Of a DNA stretch of 39,376 nt, positions 24,738-33,665 are shown piece after piece. The first letter of the stretch is position 1. Each line of letters opens with the position of its first letter. The notes beneath the pieces were generated by a model. It was not told the DNA's origin and ran no database searches. It was given only the letters and a program-made list of their open reading frames with translations. The DNA is from Microcystis wesenbergii FACHB-1317 (GTDB taxonomy: Bacteria; Cyanobacteriota; Cyanobacteriia; Cyanobacteriales; Microcystaceae): NCBI RefSeq assembly GCF_014696875.1, contig NZ_JACJQV010000195.1, positions 1-39,376 on the forward strand. The letters are read 5' to 3'. Both the position numbers and the translations under genes were made by a program.

Positions 24738-24805
24738 CTGATAACTGATAACTGATAACTGATAACTGATAACTGATAACTGATAACTGATAACTGATAA
24801 CTGAT
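24738..24805. repeat. CTGATAA heptad tandem repeat abutting the dapA start codon
   Basis: Nine perfect copies of CTGATAA run from 24738 to 24800, followed by CTGAT; the dapA ATG is at 24808. The repeat therefore forms the last part of the dapA untranslated leader, and no Shine-Dalgarno sequence is present. Copy number is expected to vary between strains by slippage. Confidence 0.95.
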
Positions 24806-24807
24806 CA

Positions 24808-25701
24808 ATGAGTGAAACAACATATTTTGGACGAGTAATTACGGCGATGGTGACACCCTTCACCGTCGAGGGTCAAGTTAATTATGCCCTGGTGGAAAAA
24901 TTGGCCGATTATCTAGTTACTCACGGTAGCGATGGTATAGTGGTCTGTGGGACGACGGGAGAATCACCCACCCTAAGTTGGCAGGAAGAGTACGAACTAT
25001 TTAGTATTGTCAAAAAAGCGGTTAATGGTCGGGGAAAAGTAATCGCGGGGACGGGTTCTAATTGCACTTCCGAAGCGATCGAAGCTACCCAACAGGCTGC
25101 TAAACTGGGTTTAGATGGTTCTTTACAAGTGGTTCCCTACTACAATAAACCACCCCAAGAGGGTTTATACGAGCATTTTCGCACCATTGCCAAAGCTTGT
25201 CCCGATCTGCCAGTAATGCTTTATAATATCCCTGGTCGTACTGGTCAAAATATGACCCCAGAAACGATTATTAAACTGGCAGCAGTTGATAATATTGTGG
25301 CGGTAAAAGAAGCTAGTGGTAATTTAGAACAAACCTGTAAGATTTACTGTCATACTCCTGAAAATTTCGCTATTTATTCCGGCGATGATTTTCTCACCTT
25401 ACCCCTGATGACCTGTGGTGCGGTGGGAGTGGTCAGTGTTGCCAGTCATCTAGTGGGAGAAGAAATCCAAGCAATGATTCAAGCTTTCTTAACCGGAGAT
25501 GCGGCCAAAGCGACCGAGATTAACTTGAAATTATTTCCGCTGTTTAAAGGTTTATTCTGTGCCACTAATCCAATTCCAATTAAAGCGGCCTTAAATCTAG
25601 TTGGTTGGGAAGTGGGGGGTCTAAGACTTCCTTTATGTTCCTTAAGTCCAGAGTTAGAAGAAGGATTAGCAAAAATTATGCAAGAATTGGCCCTAATCTA
25701 G
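24808..25701 (+). CDS. dapA: 4-hydroxy-tetrahydrodipicolinate synthase
   Basis: DapA condenses pyruvate and aspartate semialdehyde, the first committed step to diaminopimelate and lysine. The 297-residue TIM-barrel protein shows [48 protein letters not shown] with the catalytic Tyr, [14 protein letters not shown] and [11 protein letters not shown] with the Schiff-base Lys. It uses the product of asd directly upstream. The leader is a CTGATAA tandem repeat with no ribosome-binding site. Confidence 0.97.
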   Translation: MSETTYFGRVITAMVTPFTVEGQVNYALVEKLADYLVTHGSDGIVVCGTTGESPTLSWQEEYELFSIVKKAVNGRGKVIAGTGSNCTSEAIEATQQAAKLGLDGSLQVVPYYNKPPQEGLYEHFRTIAKACPDLPVMLYNIPGRTGQNMTPETIIKLAAVDNIVAVKEASGNLEQTCKIYCHTPENFAIYSGDDFLTLPLMTCGAVGVVSVASHLVGEEIQAMIQAFLTGDAAKATEINLKLFPLFKGLFCATNPIPIKAALNLVGWEVGGLRLPLCSLSPELEEGLAKIMQELALI

Positions 25702-25943
25702 AAAAATACTAGAAAATTTGGCTAACTAAACTAGGATTTTTTCGAGAAATAGGTTATAATGTTAATAGCTTCACTAGAAGAAAAGAAATATAGTTTAGAA
25801 CTGCTAGAAAGTATTGATACTAAGTGACTTTAACTAGGTGTTATTTCCCTAGTTAGACTTATTCTAACTATTCATTTTTTGAGATTTCCCGTCCACAAAA
25901 CCCACCTGAAAAATCACCATAACTTACCGTCAAAGGATACCTA

Positions 25944-27692
25944 ATGAGTCAAGATAAAACCCAAACAAAACTAAAGATCATTCCCCTAGGAGGATTACAC
26001 GAAATCGGCAAAAACACCTGTGTTTTTGAATACGATGATGAGATTATTCTCCTCGATGCTGGTTTAGCTTTCCCCTCCGACGATATGCACGGGGTCAATG
26101 TAGTGCTTCCCGATATGACTTATCTAAGGGAAAATCGCCATAAAATTAAAGGCATGATCGTCACCCACGGCCACGAAGATCATATAGGTGGCATTCCCTA
26201 CCATCTCAAACAATTCGATGTACCAATTATCTACGGTCCGCGCCTAGCCATGGCTTTATTGCGGGATAAATTGGAAGAAGCAGGATTAGCAAATCGTACC
26301 AAATTAGAAACCGTTGCTCCTCGGCAAATGGTGCGTTTAGGTAAATCTTTCATGGTGGAATATATCCGCAATACCCACTCAATCGCCGATAGTTTTTGTG
26401 TAGCAATTCACACTCCTTTAGGGGTAGTTATTCACACAGGAGATTTTAAAATTGACCATACTCCCGTCGATGGTGAGTTTTTTGATCTACAAAAAATTGC
26501 CGAACATGGCGAGAAAGGGGTGCTATGTTTATTGAGTGATTCCACTAACGCAGAAGTACCCGGTTATACTCCCTCGGAAGCTTCCGTTTATCCCGGTTTA
26601 GAGCGGGTTTTTAACCAAGCAACGGGACGGATTATGATCACTACCTTTGCCTCCTCGGTGCATCGGATTAATCTGGTGTTGAAATTGGCCCAGAAATTTA
26701 ACCGGAAAGTGGTAGTAGTGGGTCGATCGATGTTAAATGTCATCGCTCATGCGCGCAATTTGGGGTATATAAAATGTCCCGATGATCTATTTGAACCCTT
26801 AAAAGCGACCCGCAATTTAGCCGATGAAAAAATCGTTATTTTAACCACAGGCTCCCAGGGGGAACCTTTAGCGGCCATGACGCGGATTTCTAAGGGTGAA
26901 CATCCTCATATTCGTGCGCGTCAGGGGGATACGATTGTCTTTTCCGCTAATCCGATTCCGGGTAATACGATCGCTGTGGTCAATACAATTGATCGCCTAA
27001 TGATGCAGGGTGCTAACGTGGTTTACGGACGCGATAAGGGAATTCACGTTTCCGGCCATGGTTCCCAAGAAGACCATAAATTGATGCTATCTTTGACCCG
27101 GCCGAAGTTTTTTGTGCCAGTGCATGGAGAACACCGAATGCTGGTCAAACACGCTCAGATGGCCCAAAGTATGGGGATTCCCGCCGAAAATATGATAATT
27201 GTCAAAAACGGTGACACGATCGAGTTAACTGGCGATCGCATTAGCCTCGGCGCGCCAGTGCCTTCGGGAATCGAGTTAGTTGATCAAGCGGGTGTGGTCC
27301 ACGAACACATTATGCAGGAAAGACAACAGTTAGCCGAAGATGGTGTGATTACGATCGCATCCTTCGTCAACGGTGAGGGACAATTAAGCGCACCCCCAGA
27401 GATTAATTTGCGCGGTGTGGTGACAAAAGTGGAAATCTCGCTGCTGAATCAGCTAATTATTCGGGCGATCGAACGCTGTTTAAGCGATCGCATCGGTGAA
27501 TTTAAAACCGCCACGGGGTCCCCGGATTGGGCCGGTTTGCGGGCCGAAATCGAGACGACTTTGCAGCGTTTAATTAAACGGGAGTTACAGAGTCAACCTC
27601 TAGTGATTTTCCTCCTGCAAGCGGCGGCAACGGAACCAGCGAACAATCGTACTTATCGCCGCCGTCGTCCCGCAGCTACCATGGCCTCCTAA
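25944..27692 (+). CDS. rnj: Ribonuclease J
   Basis: RNase J is a metallo-beta-lactamase/beta-CASP nuclease with endo- and 5'-exonuclease activity in mRNA decay and rRNA maturation. The 582-residue protein has GLHEIGKNTCVFEYDD, the zinc motif THGHEDHIGG, HTGDFKIDHTP, LLSDSTNAEVPG, TTFASSVHRI, TTGSQGEPLAAM and PVHGEHRML, in the expected order. The C-terminal end is basic (NRTYRRRRPAA), perhaps an RNA-binding tail. A TATAAT at 25755-25760 in the 242-base gap suggests it can have its own promoter. Confidence 0.96.
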   Translation: MSQDKTQTKLKIIPLGGLHEIGKNTCVFEYDDEIILLDAGLAFPSDDMHGVNVVLPDMTYLRENRHKIKGMIVTHGHEDHIGGIPYHLKQFDVPIIYGPRLAMALLRDKLEEAGLANRTKLETVAPRQMVRLGKSFMVEYIRNTHSIADSFCVAIHTPLGVVIHTGDFKIDHTPVDGEFFDLQKIAEHGEKGVLCLLSDSTNAEVPGYTPSEASVYPGLERVFNQATGRIMITTFASSVHRINLVLKLAQKFNRKVVVVGRSMLNVIAHARNLGYIKCPDDLFEPLKATRNLADEKIVILTTGSQGEPLAAMTRISKGEHPHIRARQGDTIVFSANPIPGNTIAVVNTIDRLMMQGANVVYGRDKGIHVSGHGSQEDHKLMLSLTRPKFFVPVHGEHRMLVKHAQMAQSMGIPAENMIIVKNGDTIELTGDRISLGAPVPSGIELVDQAGVVHEHIMQERQQLAEDGVITIASFVNGEGQLSAPPEINLRGVVTKVEISLLNQLIIRAIERCLSDRIGEFKTATGSPDWAGLRAEIETTLQRLIKRELQSQPLVIFLLQAAATEPANNRTYRRRRPAATMAS

Positions 27693-28165
27693 TATCAGTG
27701 AGCAGTAATCAGTAATCAGTGATCAGTAAACAGTGAAAAGATGGCAAGAAACTGCTATTTAATAAGTAGTCGTGCAAAATTAATTTCTTGGTTATATCAT
27801 TTTTCAAAAGTAATGACAGACTTAGTTGATCATTCCAAAACGCAATTCCTCTCTCAGAGCGGGATTGCCCTTTCAGGTGTTAGTCACAACTATTGAAAAT
27901 TGGTATTAGGATAGGCAAAAGGCAAAAGGCAAGAGGCAACAGGTGGTTAGATATGTGTAATTAATTTTGCTGTCGTGCAAAATTAATTTCTTGGTTAGGA
28001 TAGGCAAAAGGCAAGAGGCAAGAGGCAAGAGGTGGTTAGATATGTGTAATTAATTTTGCTTAGGTACTTACTGGTCACTTAACACATACTGCTCACTTAA
28101 AACTCAAATCTGATAACTGTTAACTTACCCACTGATAACTGATAACTGATAACTGATAACTGACC
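27693..28165. repeat. Repeat-filled spacer between rnj and larB
   Basis: No gene is seen in these 473 bases. They hold degenerate heptads (ATCAGTAATCAGTGATCAG, 27703-27735), two AGTCGTGCAAAATTAATTTC-type sequences (27769-27788 and 27972-27990), and two 66-base direct repeats (27906-27971 and 27995-28060), each with GGCAAAAGGCAAGAGGCA tracts followed by GTGGTTAGATATGTGTAATT. The second continues to TTGCTTAGGTACTTA as at 17635-17660. Four CTGATAA copies (28132-28159) end 6 bases before the larB ATG. Confidence 0.8.
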
Positions 28166-28936
28166 ATGTTGCATGCTGCCGATTTGCGATCGCTGCTGAC
28201 CGCCGTTGCCAGGGGAGAAATTAACCCGGAGACAGCCTTAGATAAACTTAAACATCTAGCCTTTGAACCGGTGGAAGACTTCGCTAAAATTGACCATCAT
28301 CGTCAATTAAGAACGGGATTTCCGGAGGTTATCTGGGGGCCGGGTAAAACCACCGCTCAAATCGCCCAAATTATCAATGTTTTGCGTCAAAATAGTCCCG
28401 TGGTTATGGCCACCCGCATTGAAGCAGAGATAGCAGCTCAGCTACAGGAACAGGTGACAGACTTAGTTTATTATCCCTTAGCCCGCATCTGTGCCATTGC
28501 CGCAGCTGCCCCAGAAAATCCCCCAAAAGGGATAATTTCCATCCTAACGGCGGGAACTGCCGATATTCCCGTAGCGGAGGAGGCGGCGGTTACTGCTCAA
28601 TTATGCGGTTTTTCCGTGCAGCGTCTCTGGGATGTGGGAGTAGCGGGAATTCATCGCCTCTTGAATCATCGCCATCTACTGGATGCTGCCGATGTGTTAA
28701 TTGTTGTTGCGGGAATGGAAGGAGCCTTACCAAGTGTGGTAGCGGGATTAGTCGATCGCCCGGTGATCGCCGTTCCCACGAGTATCGGTTACGGAACCAG
28801 TTTCGGTGGTATTGCTCCTTTGTTAACTATGCTCAATTCCTGCGCGGTCGGTATCGGTGTGGTTAATATCGATAATGGTTTTGGGGCTGCCATGTTAGCC
28901 GGCCAAATTTTACGCACGGCGGCCAGATTAGCCTAG
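28166..28936 (+). CDS. larB: LarB-family pyridinium-dicarboxylate synthase (nickel pincer cofactor)
   Basis: LarB carboxylates the pyridinium ring of nicotinate adenine dinucleotide, the first step of the nickel-pincer nucleotide cofactor of lactate racemase and relatives. The 256-residue protein has an N-terminal helical part (LLTAVARGEINPETALDKLKHL), FPEVIWGPGKT, and a C-terminal PurE-like domain ending AVPTSIGYGTSFGGIAPLL and VNIDNGFGAAMLAG. No larC, larE or racemase gene lies in the window. Its leader is four CTGATAA heptads without a ribosome-binding site. Confidence 0.9.
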   Translation: MLHAADLRSLLTAVARGEINPETALDKLKHLAFEPVEDFAKIDHHRQLRTGFPEVIWGPGKTTAQIAQIINVLRQNSPVVMATRIEAEIAAQLQEQVTDLVYYPLARICAIAAAAPENPPKGIISILTAGTADIPVAEEAAVTAQLCGFSVQRLWDVGVAGIHRLLNHRHLLDAADVLIVVAGMEGALPSVVAGLVDRPVIAVPTSIGYGTSFGGIAPLLTMLNSCAVGIGVVNIDNGFGAAMLAGQILRTAARLA

Positions 28937-28962
28937 ATTTTCCCTCATCTCAGGCTGAAAAT

Positions 28963-28981
28963 CCTATACAGTTGGTATAGG
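28963..28981. promoter_or_regulatory. Palindrome upstream of dxs
   Basis: CCTATAC (28963-28969) and GTATAGG (28975-28981) form a perfect 7-base inverted repeat around AGTTG, 28 bases before the dxs ATG. It might be an operator, a short 5' hairpin or the terminator stem of larB, although no T run follows. Confidence 0.4.
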
Positions 28982-29009
28982 GATAAACTACTTTGAAAAA
29001 GAAGCCGAT

Positions 29010-30920
29010 ATGCACCTAAGTGAAATTACTCATCCCAACCAGTTACATGGTTTATCACTCCGTCAATTAGAAGATATTGCCCGTCAGATTCGCGAAAAAC
29101 ACCTCCAGACGATCGCCGCTACCGGTGGACATTTGGGACCGGGGTTAGGAGTCGTAGAACTAACGATCGCCCTTTACCAAACCCTCGATCTCGATCGAGA
29201 TAAAGTCCTTTGGGACGTGGGACACCAAGCTTATCCGCACAAACTCCTCACCGGTCGCTATAACGATTTTCACACCCTGCGCCAAAAAAACGGCGTTGCG
29301 GGCTATCTAAAACGTTGCGAGAGCAAATTTGACCATTTTGGGGCTGGACACGCCTCTACGAGCATTTCTGCGGGGTTAGGAATGGCTTTAGCCCGGGATG
29401 CCAAGGGGGAAGATTTCAAGGTGGTATCGATCATCGGGGATGGCGCTTTAACCGGGGGTATGGCCCTAGAGGCGATTAACCATGCTGGACATTTACCGAA
29501 CACCAACATCATGGTTATCCTCAACGATAACGAGATGTCCATTTCCCCCAACGTCGGGGCAATTTCCCGCTATCTCAATAAAGTTCGTCTGAGCGAACCC
29601 GTCCAGTTTATCGCCGATAATCTCGAGGAACAATTGAAACATCTACCCTTCTTCGGTGACTCCCTCACTCCGGAAATGGAACGAGTCAAAGAAGGAATGA
29701 AACGGTTAGCAGTTCCCAAAGTCGGCGCTGTCATTGAGGAATTGGGCTTTAAATATTTTGGCCCGATTGATGGTCATAATATTCCCGAATTAATCGCCAC
29801 TTTTAAACAGGCCCATAAGGTCCACGGACCGGTTTTCGTCCACGTTGCCACCGTTAAAGGCAAAGGCTACGAATGGGCCGAAAAAGATCAAGTGGGTTAT
29901 CATGCCCAAAATCCCTTTAATTTAGCCACGGGTAAACCGATTCCCTCCAGTAAACCGAAACCCCCCGCTTATTCTAAAGTTTTCGGGCATACTCTCACTA
30001 AATTGGCGGAAAATGACCCGCGCATTATCGGTATCACCGCCGCCATGGCTACTGGGACGGGATTAGACAAATTTCAAGCAAAACTGCCGAAACAGTACAT
30101 CGATGTGGGAATTGCCGAACAACACGCTGTTACTCTCGCTGGTGGTCTTGCTTGCGAAGGAATGCGCCCAGTTGTCACTATTTACTCTACTTTCCTGCAG
30201 CGGGCTTTTGATCAGATTATTCACGATATCTGCATTCAAAATCTCCCGGTTTTCTTCTGCATGGACCGGGCCGGTATTGTCGGGGCCGATGGACCGACCC
30301 ACCAAGGGATGTACGATATCGCCTACCTGCGTTGTATCCCCAATATGACCATTATGGCCCCCAAAGATGAGGCGGAACTGCAAAGAATGGTGGTGACGGG
30401 GATTAATCATACTAGCGGCCCCATTGCCATGCGTTACCCCCGGGGCAACGGTTTAGGGGTTCCCCTGATGGAAGAGGGTTGGGAAGCTTTACCCATCGGT
30501 AAGGGCGAAATTCTCCGCAGTGGCGATGATATTCTCCTGTTAGGATACGGCACGATGGTCAATACTTCCCTACAGGTGGCCGAAATCCTCAGCGAACACG
30601 GCATCGAAGCCACAGTGGTTAATGCTCGTTTTGTCAAGCCCCTTGATACAGAACTTATCTTTCCCCTTGCCCAACGTCTTGGTAAAGTGGTGACTTTGGA
30701 AGAAGGTTGTTTGATGGGTGGTTTTGGTTCTGCGGTTTTGGAAGCTTTACAGGATGCTAATATTCTAGTTCCGGTCAAACGTTTCGGGGTTCCCGATAAA
30801 TTAGTGGACCACGCAACACCAGAGGAATCCTTCGCTGATTTGGGTTTAACCAGTCCCCAGATTGCCCAACAGGTTTTAGCGGTATTTTTTAGCCAAAAAC
30901 AAACCGCTAACGTCGGTTAA
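29010..30920 (+). CDS. dxs: 1-deoxy-D-xylulose-5-phosphate synthase
   Basis: DXS joins pyruvate and glyceraldehyde 3-phosphate, the entry step of the MEP isoprenoid pathway that feeds carotenoids, phytol and undecaprenyl. The 636-residue thiamine-diphosphate enzyme has [45 protein letters not shown], the cofactor motif [55 protein letters not shown] and YPRGNG. Length is normal. It starts 73 bases after larB and may be partly co-transcribed; a strong terminator follows. Confidence 0.97.
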   Translation: MHLSEITHPNQLHGLSLRQLEDIARQIREKHLQTIAATGGHLGPGLGVVELTIALYQTLDLDRDKVLWDVGHQAYPHKLLTGRYNDFHTLRQKNGVAGYLKRCESKFDHFGAGHASTSISAGLGMALARDAKGEDFKVVSIIGDGALTGGMALEAINHAGHLPNTNIMVILNDNEMSISPNVGAISRYLNKVRLSEPVQFIADNLEEQLKHLPFFGDSLTPEMERVKEGMKRLAVPKVGAVIEELGFKYFGPIDGHNIPELIATFKQAHKVHGPVFVHVATVKGKGYEWAEKDQVGYHAQNPFNLATGKPIPSSKPKPPAYSKVFGHTLTKLAENDPRIIGITAAMATGTGLDKFQAKLPKQYIDVGIAEQHAVTLAGGLACEGMRPVVTIYSTFLQRAFDQIIHDICIQNLPVFFCMDRAGIVGADGPTHQGMYDIAYLRCIPNMTIMAPKDEAELQRMVVTGINHTSGPIAMRYPRGNGLGVPLMEEGWEALPIGKGEILRSGDDILLLGYGTMVNTSLQVAEILSEHGIEATVVNARFVKPLDTELIFPLAQRLGKVVTLEEGCLMGGFGSAVLEALQDANILVPVKRFGVPDKLVDHATPEESFADLGLTSPQIAQQVLAVFFSQKQTANVG

Positions 30921-30939
30921 AATCTCAAGATTAGCTTGG

Positions 30940-30978
30940 CCAGTTTTCCCGAAAAATTAGGGAAGACTGGTTTTTTTT
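30940..30978 (+). terminator. Rho-independent terminator of dxs
   Basis: CCAGTTTTCCC (30940-30950) pairs with GGGAAGACTGG (30960-30970), one mismatch, with a 9-base loop, and is followed by eight T (30971-30978). It lies 20 bases after the dxs stop. Confidence 0.9.
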
Positions 30979-31103
30979 GGTCTAGATAGTCAATGAAGAC
31001 TGCCGGCAATAAATAGTGAGGGGAACGAACCACAGAGACACAAAGGACACAAAGATCGATCACTACTATAGAAGTCAAACTTATCACACAAAGAATAGGA
31101 GAG

Positions 31104-31163
31104 TCCAGTAGCTTTAAGAGCATCAGCCATGAGTTGGTCATCAATGACAGTGTTAGTTCTCAT
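31104..31163 (-). pseudogene. Remnant of a VapB-type antitoxin gene
   Basis: From ATG at 31163 the strand reads MRTNTVIDDQLMADALKATG, nearly the same as the start of the intact antitoxin at 33080-33271, and similarity extends about 27 bases upstream through the promoter side (CTAGTTGTGTATAGTAGATT). After ATG the match lasts only 20 codons; unrelated sequence follows and there is no toxin gene. This is a broken duplicate of the vapBC pair 2.1 kb away. Confidence 0.75.
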
Positions 31164-31281
31164 AGTATCCCTAGTTGTGTATAGTAGATTAAACCTCTTG
31201 CATAATTAATTTTTGAGGGTTCAAAAATGAGAAAAAAGGTTAAATTTTGTCAAGAAATTGCTTGAAGTTTTCTAAAGCCAC

Positions 31282-31309
31282 TTGACTTAAAGACAGAATT
31301 GTGTACAAT
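31282..31309 (+). promoter_or_regulatory. Candidate promoter of the first toxin-antitoxin pair
   Basis: TTGACT (31282-31287) and TACAAT (31304-31309) are 16 bases apart, a good match to the housekeeping consensus, about 135 bases before the antitoxin start. The rest of the 280 bases upstream of the antitoxin is AT-rich with no other gene seen. Confidence 0.45.
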
Positions 31310-31443
31310 CTTTCATCGGTAATTTTACCCGGAGTGCTGTGTATGGTTTCATCAGTTCATCTTATGGCTTCTGGCTGGGATTTAGCAGTTTTTGTTTTAA
31401 AGCTAACCTTTGAGCAAGAGCAGAATAGGAGGATATGTCAACC

Positions 31444-31656
31444 ATGTTAACCACTGATCTAGAGATAAGACTAGCAGCTTTAGAAGCTGAAGTAGCACTG
31501 CTTAAGCGTTTGCTACCTACTGTCAGCGAAACTCCCTGGTGGGAAAAAATTGTCGGCACTTTTGCTGAAGATCTGGCTTACGAAGAGGCAATGCAGTTTG
31601 GTCAAGAGTACCGTCAGTCCCTAAAACCATTAGCCGAGGAAGCATCCGAATCCTGA
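31444..31656 (+). CDS. Putative antitoxin paired with a PIN toxin
   Basis: The 70-residue product has an N-terminal leucine-rich coiled-coil (LEIRLAALEAEVALLKRLLP), then WWEKIVGTFAEDLAYEEAMQFGQEYR. It has no recognised DNA-binding domain, but this kind of small acidic protein commonly precedes PIN toxins in cyanobacteria. ATG codons occur at 31435 and 31444; AGGAGG at 31427-31432 is only 2 bases from the first but 11 from the second, so 31444 is preferred. The toxin gene starts 1 base after its stop. Confidence 0.7.
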   Translation: MLTTDLEIRLAALEAEVALLKRLLPTVSETPWWEKIVGTFAEDLAYEEAMQFGQEYRQSLKPLAEEASES

Positions 31657-31657
31657 A

Positions 31658-32089
31658 ATGTATCTCCTTGATACCGATCATATTACTATTCTCGATCGCG
31701 GGGGACAACCGGCACAACAATTGCTGAAAAAACTGGCTGCTATTACGAGCAGCGAAGTTGCCACCACAATTATCACCTACGAAGAACAAATGCGGGGATG
31801 GCTCAGTTACATAGCCAAGACCAGTTCGATTGAAACCCAAGTTGTTGCCTATCGAAGGCTAGAAAAGCACCTCGCTAATTATCGCACGATTCCCATTGTC
31901 GGCTTTGATGAAAAGGCAGGTCAAGTTTTTCAAGAACTTCGGGTAACTTACCCTCGTTTGGGTTCGATGGATTTGAAGATTGCTGCTATCTCAATGGTTA
32001 ATCAGGCTATCCTGCTGACGAGAAATCTCTCAGATTTTGGGCAAATTGCCGGTTTAAGAGCAGAAGATTGGACGATTACAAGCAACTGA
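31658..32089 (+). CDS. PIN-domain toxin (VapC family)
   Basis: VapC toxins are Mg2+-dependent ribonucleases. The 143-residue protein has the conserved acidic residues in YLLDTDHITIL (first Asp pair), TIITYEEQMRGW (Glu), GSMDLKIAAIS (Asp) and LTRNLSDFGQI (Asp). Length and order are typical of PIN toxins of the tRNA(fMet)-type group. It is coupled to the preceding antitoxin. No DNA-binding part. Confidence 0.88.
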   Translation: MYLLDTDHITILDRGGQPAQQLLKKLAAITSSEVATTIITYEEQMRGWLSYIAKTSSIETQVVAYRRLEKHLANYRTIPIVGFDEKAGQVFQELRVTYPRLGSMDLKIAAISMVNQAILLTRNLSDFGQIAGLRAEDWTITSN

Positions 32090-32096
32090 ATTACCT

Positions 32097-32333
32097 ATGG
32101 AAAACCAACTTTTGCAGCGAATCACCCTCGATTTAAATATCTGTCATGGCAAACCTTGCCTTCGAGGATTGCGTTATCCTGTTGAATTTATCCTAGAATT
32201 ACTTAGTTCTGGCATGAGTATCGAAGATATTTTAGCCGACTACGATGATTTGGAACGGGAGGATATTCTAGCGGCGTTATTGTTTGCCACTCGATTAACT
32301 CAGGTAAAAAGCATCTACCAAATTGCACCATGA
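32097..32333 (+). CDS. DUF433-domain antitoxin
   Basis: The 78-residue product begins with ITLDLNICHGKPCLRGLRYPVEFILELLSSGMSIEDILADY, the hallmark of DUF433, a winged-helix-like small protein that pairs with DUF5615 PIN-like toxins. It overlaps the toxin start by 4 bases (ATGA), so translation is coupled, and it starts 8 bases after the preceding toxin. Confidence 0.88.
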   Translation: MENQLLQRITLDLNICHGKPCLRGLRYPVEFILELLSSGMSIEDILADYDDLEREDILAALLFATRLTQVKSIYQIAP

Positions 32334-32683
32334 AGTTTTTAGTCGATGCCCAATTGCCAGTTCGTTTAGCTCGTTTTTTGCAAGCTGCTGGTCATGATAC
32401 AATTCATACTAAAGATTTACCCCAACAAAATGCCACGACAGATGCAGAAATTAACGCTCTTTCAATTCAACAAAATCGAATTGTCATTACCAAAGACAGA
32501 GATTTTCTTGATTCATTTTTAATTAGTCAAGAACCTTATAAGCTTCTGCTAGTGACTACGGGTAACATTACGAATGTTGAATTAGAAGCATTATTTCAGA
32601 ATAATCTAACCCAAATAGAAGCACTTTTTACTCAACATTCCTTAATAGAAATGAGTCGCAACTCAATCATCGTTCATCATTAG
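32330..32683 (+). CDS. DUF5615 PIN-like toxin
   Basis: The 117-residue protein starts MKFLVDAQLPVRLARFLQAAGHDTIHTKDLP and continues with ATTDAEINALSIQQNRIVITKDRDF, the standard DUF5615/Mut7-C-like PIN fold with Asp residues at the likely metal site (LVDAQLP, DAEI, KDRDF). It is the toxin of the DUF433 antitoxin upstream. Its 3' end overlaps the end of the convergent PIN gene by 17 bases. Confidence 0.87.
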   Translation: MKFLVDAQLPVRLARFLQAAGHDTIHTKDLPQQNATTDAEINALSIQQNRIVITKDRDFLDSFLISQEPYKLLLVTTGNITNVELEALFQNNLTQIEALFTQHSLIEMSRNSIIVHH

Positions 32684-33080
32684 TAGTAGGACAAACTGAA
32701 ATTAGCTTTAAGTGCTTCACAAAAGGAATAAAATCTTTATCTGAAAAAAGGAGCGGAAGATTATTTTCAATACAAAAGGAGGCAATAATAACATCAGCAG
32801 TTTTTCTAATAGTTATCCCCTTCTTGCGTAACTGGCGATAATTATCCGCGCTTTTCAATGCCATTCTCAAACCTAGTAAATCATAAATAGTCAATGAAGT
32901 TAGTAAGCGATAGGCTATTTGATAATCCTTATCACTCCTAAAACCTTGGAGAACTTCGGTGAGAATAATATCACCAATAGCTATCGGCTCAACTCCCAGC
33001 AATAAATCAAGTTCTGTTGTTTCCGTAGTATTATAACCATTGAAATAATCAATCCAAACACTGGAATCCACAAGAATCAT
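32667..33080 (-). CDS. vapC: PIN-domain toxin VapC
   Basis: The 137-residue protein has the classical PIN motifs: MILVDSSVWIDYF (first Asp), ILTEVLQGF (Glu), RKTADVIIASFCIENN (Asp) and LLFSDKDFIPF (Asp). Its ATG overlaps the stop of vapB by one base (TAATG), a sign of translational coupling. This is a separate PIN group from the toxin at 31658-32089. Confidence 0.9.
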   Translation of the reverse strand: MILVDSSVWIDYFNGYNTTETTELDLLLGVEPIAIGDIILTEVLQGFRSDKDYQIAYRLLTSLTIYDLLGLRMALKSADNYRQLRKKGITIRKTADVIIASFCIENNLPLLFSDKDFIPFVKHLKLISVCPTTNDER

Positions 33081-33271
33081 TAATTGTGCCTCATTTCCTC
33101 AAGGTTTCCTTCCCATTTAAGCTTACCTTTAAAGGCTTTAATTTTCTCCTGTTGTTTGAGCCGAATCAAAGTCTTAAGACCCAATTCAACAACTTCTTGT
33201 TTAGTCTTTAAACCAGTAGCTTTAAGAGCATCAGCCATGAGTTGGTCATCAATGATAATGTTAGTCATCAT
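33080..33271 (-). CDS. vapB: VapB-type antitoxin
   Basis: The 63-residue product begins MMTNIIIDDQLMADALKATGLKTKQEVVELGLKTLIRL, a ribbon-helix-helix-like antitoxin N-terminus of the Rv0623/type II VapB group, followed by a tail (FKGKLKWEGNLEEMRHN) that would bind the toxin. The frame is open to 33466, but the added 65 residues are translated repeat sequence; the ATG at 33271 follows GGGATAGG and aligns with the start of the remnant at 31163. Confidence 0.88.
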   Translation of the reverse strand: MMTNIIIDDQLMADALKATGLKTKQEVVELGLKTLIRLKQQEKIKAFKGKLKWEGNLEEMRHN

Positions 33272-33447
33272 CCTATCCCTAGTTGTGTATAGTAGATTGT
33301 TAATATACACATTATATAGGGTTTGCTGAATAAATGTGAGATGTAAGCAAGGTAGAGATTTTGTGGCTTTTCTCGCTCCCACAGGTGCAAGATTGTGAGA
33401 GAATCGTCGTTCAAAATCTTGCGTCTTTATCGGCCCGCGTCCTGTAG

Positions 33448-33512
33448 GGGCGAAGCATTCGGACAATAACCTATCGGTGAAACTGTAGATTTTCTATCCG
33501 AATGCTTCGCCC
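33448..33512. repeat. 16-bp inverted repeat (GGGCGAAGCATTCGGA)
   Basis: GGGCGAAGCATTCGGA (33448-33463) and TCCGAATGCTTCGCCC (33497-33512) are perfectly complementary around 33 bases. It lies between vapB and the kinase gene. This may be a small repeat element or a relic of an insertion sequence. Confidence 0.7.
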
Positions 33513-33665
33513 GTACTTTTTGCCGCATACCCTATTTAGGAGAAAACTGCTCGATTCAATAATTTGAGCCAAAACCCAATATTTTTAAAGACATCGGTGC
33601 AGTTTCCCGCAAGTGTCGCTCATTTTTGATAGACAAAAATTATTGCTGTCACCCCAAACACAAGT

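Noticed and set aside
21484-24805. Heptad repeat runs considered as CRISPR arrays
   Set aside because: Units are 7 bases, directly adjacent and without unique spacers; no cas genes are in the window.
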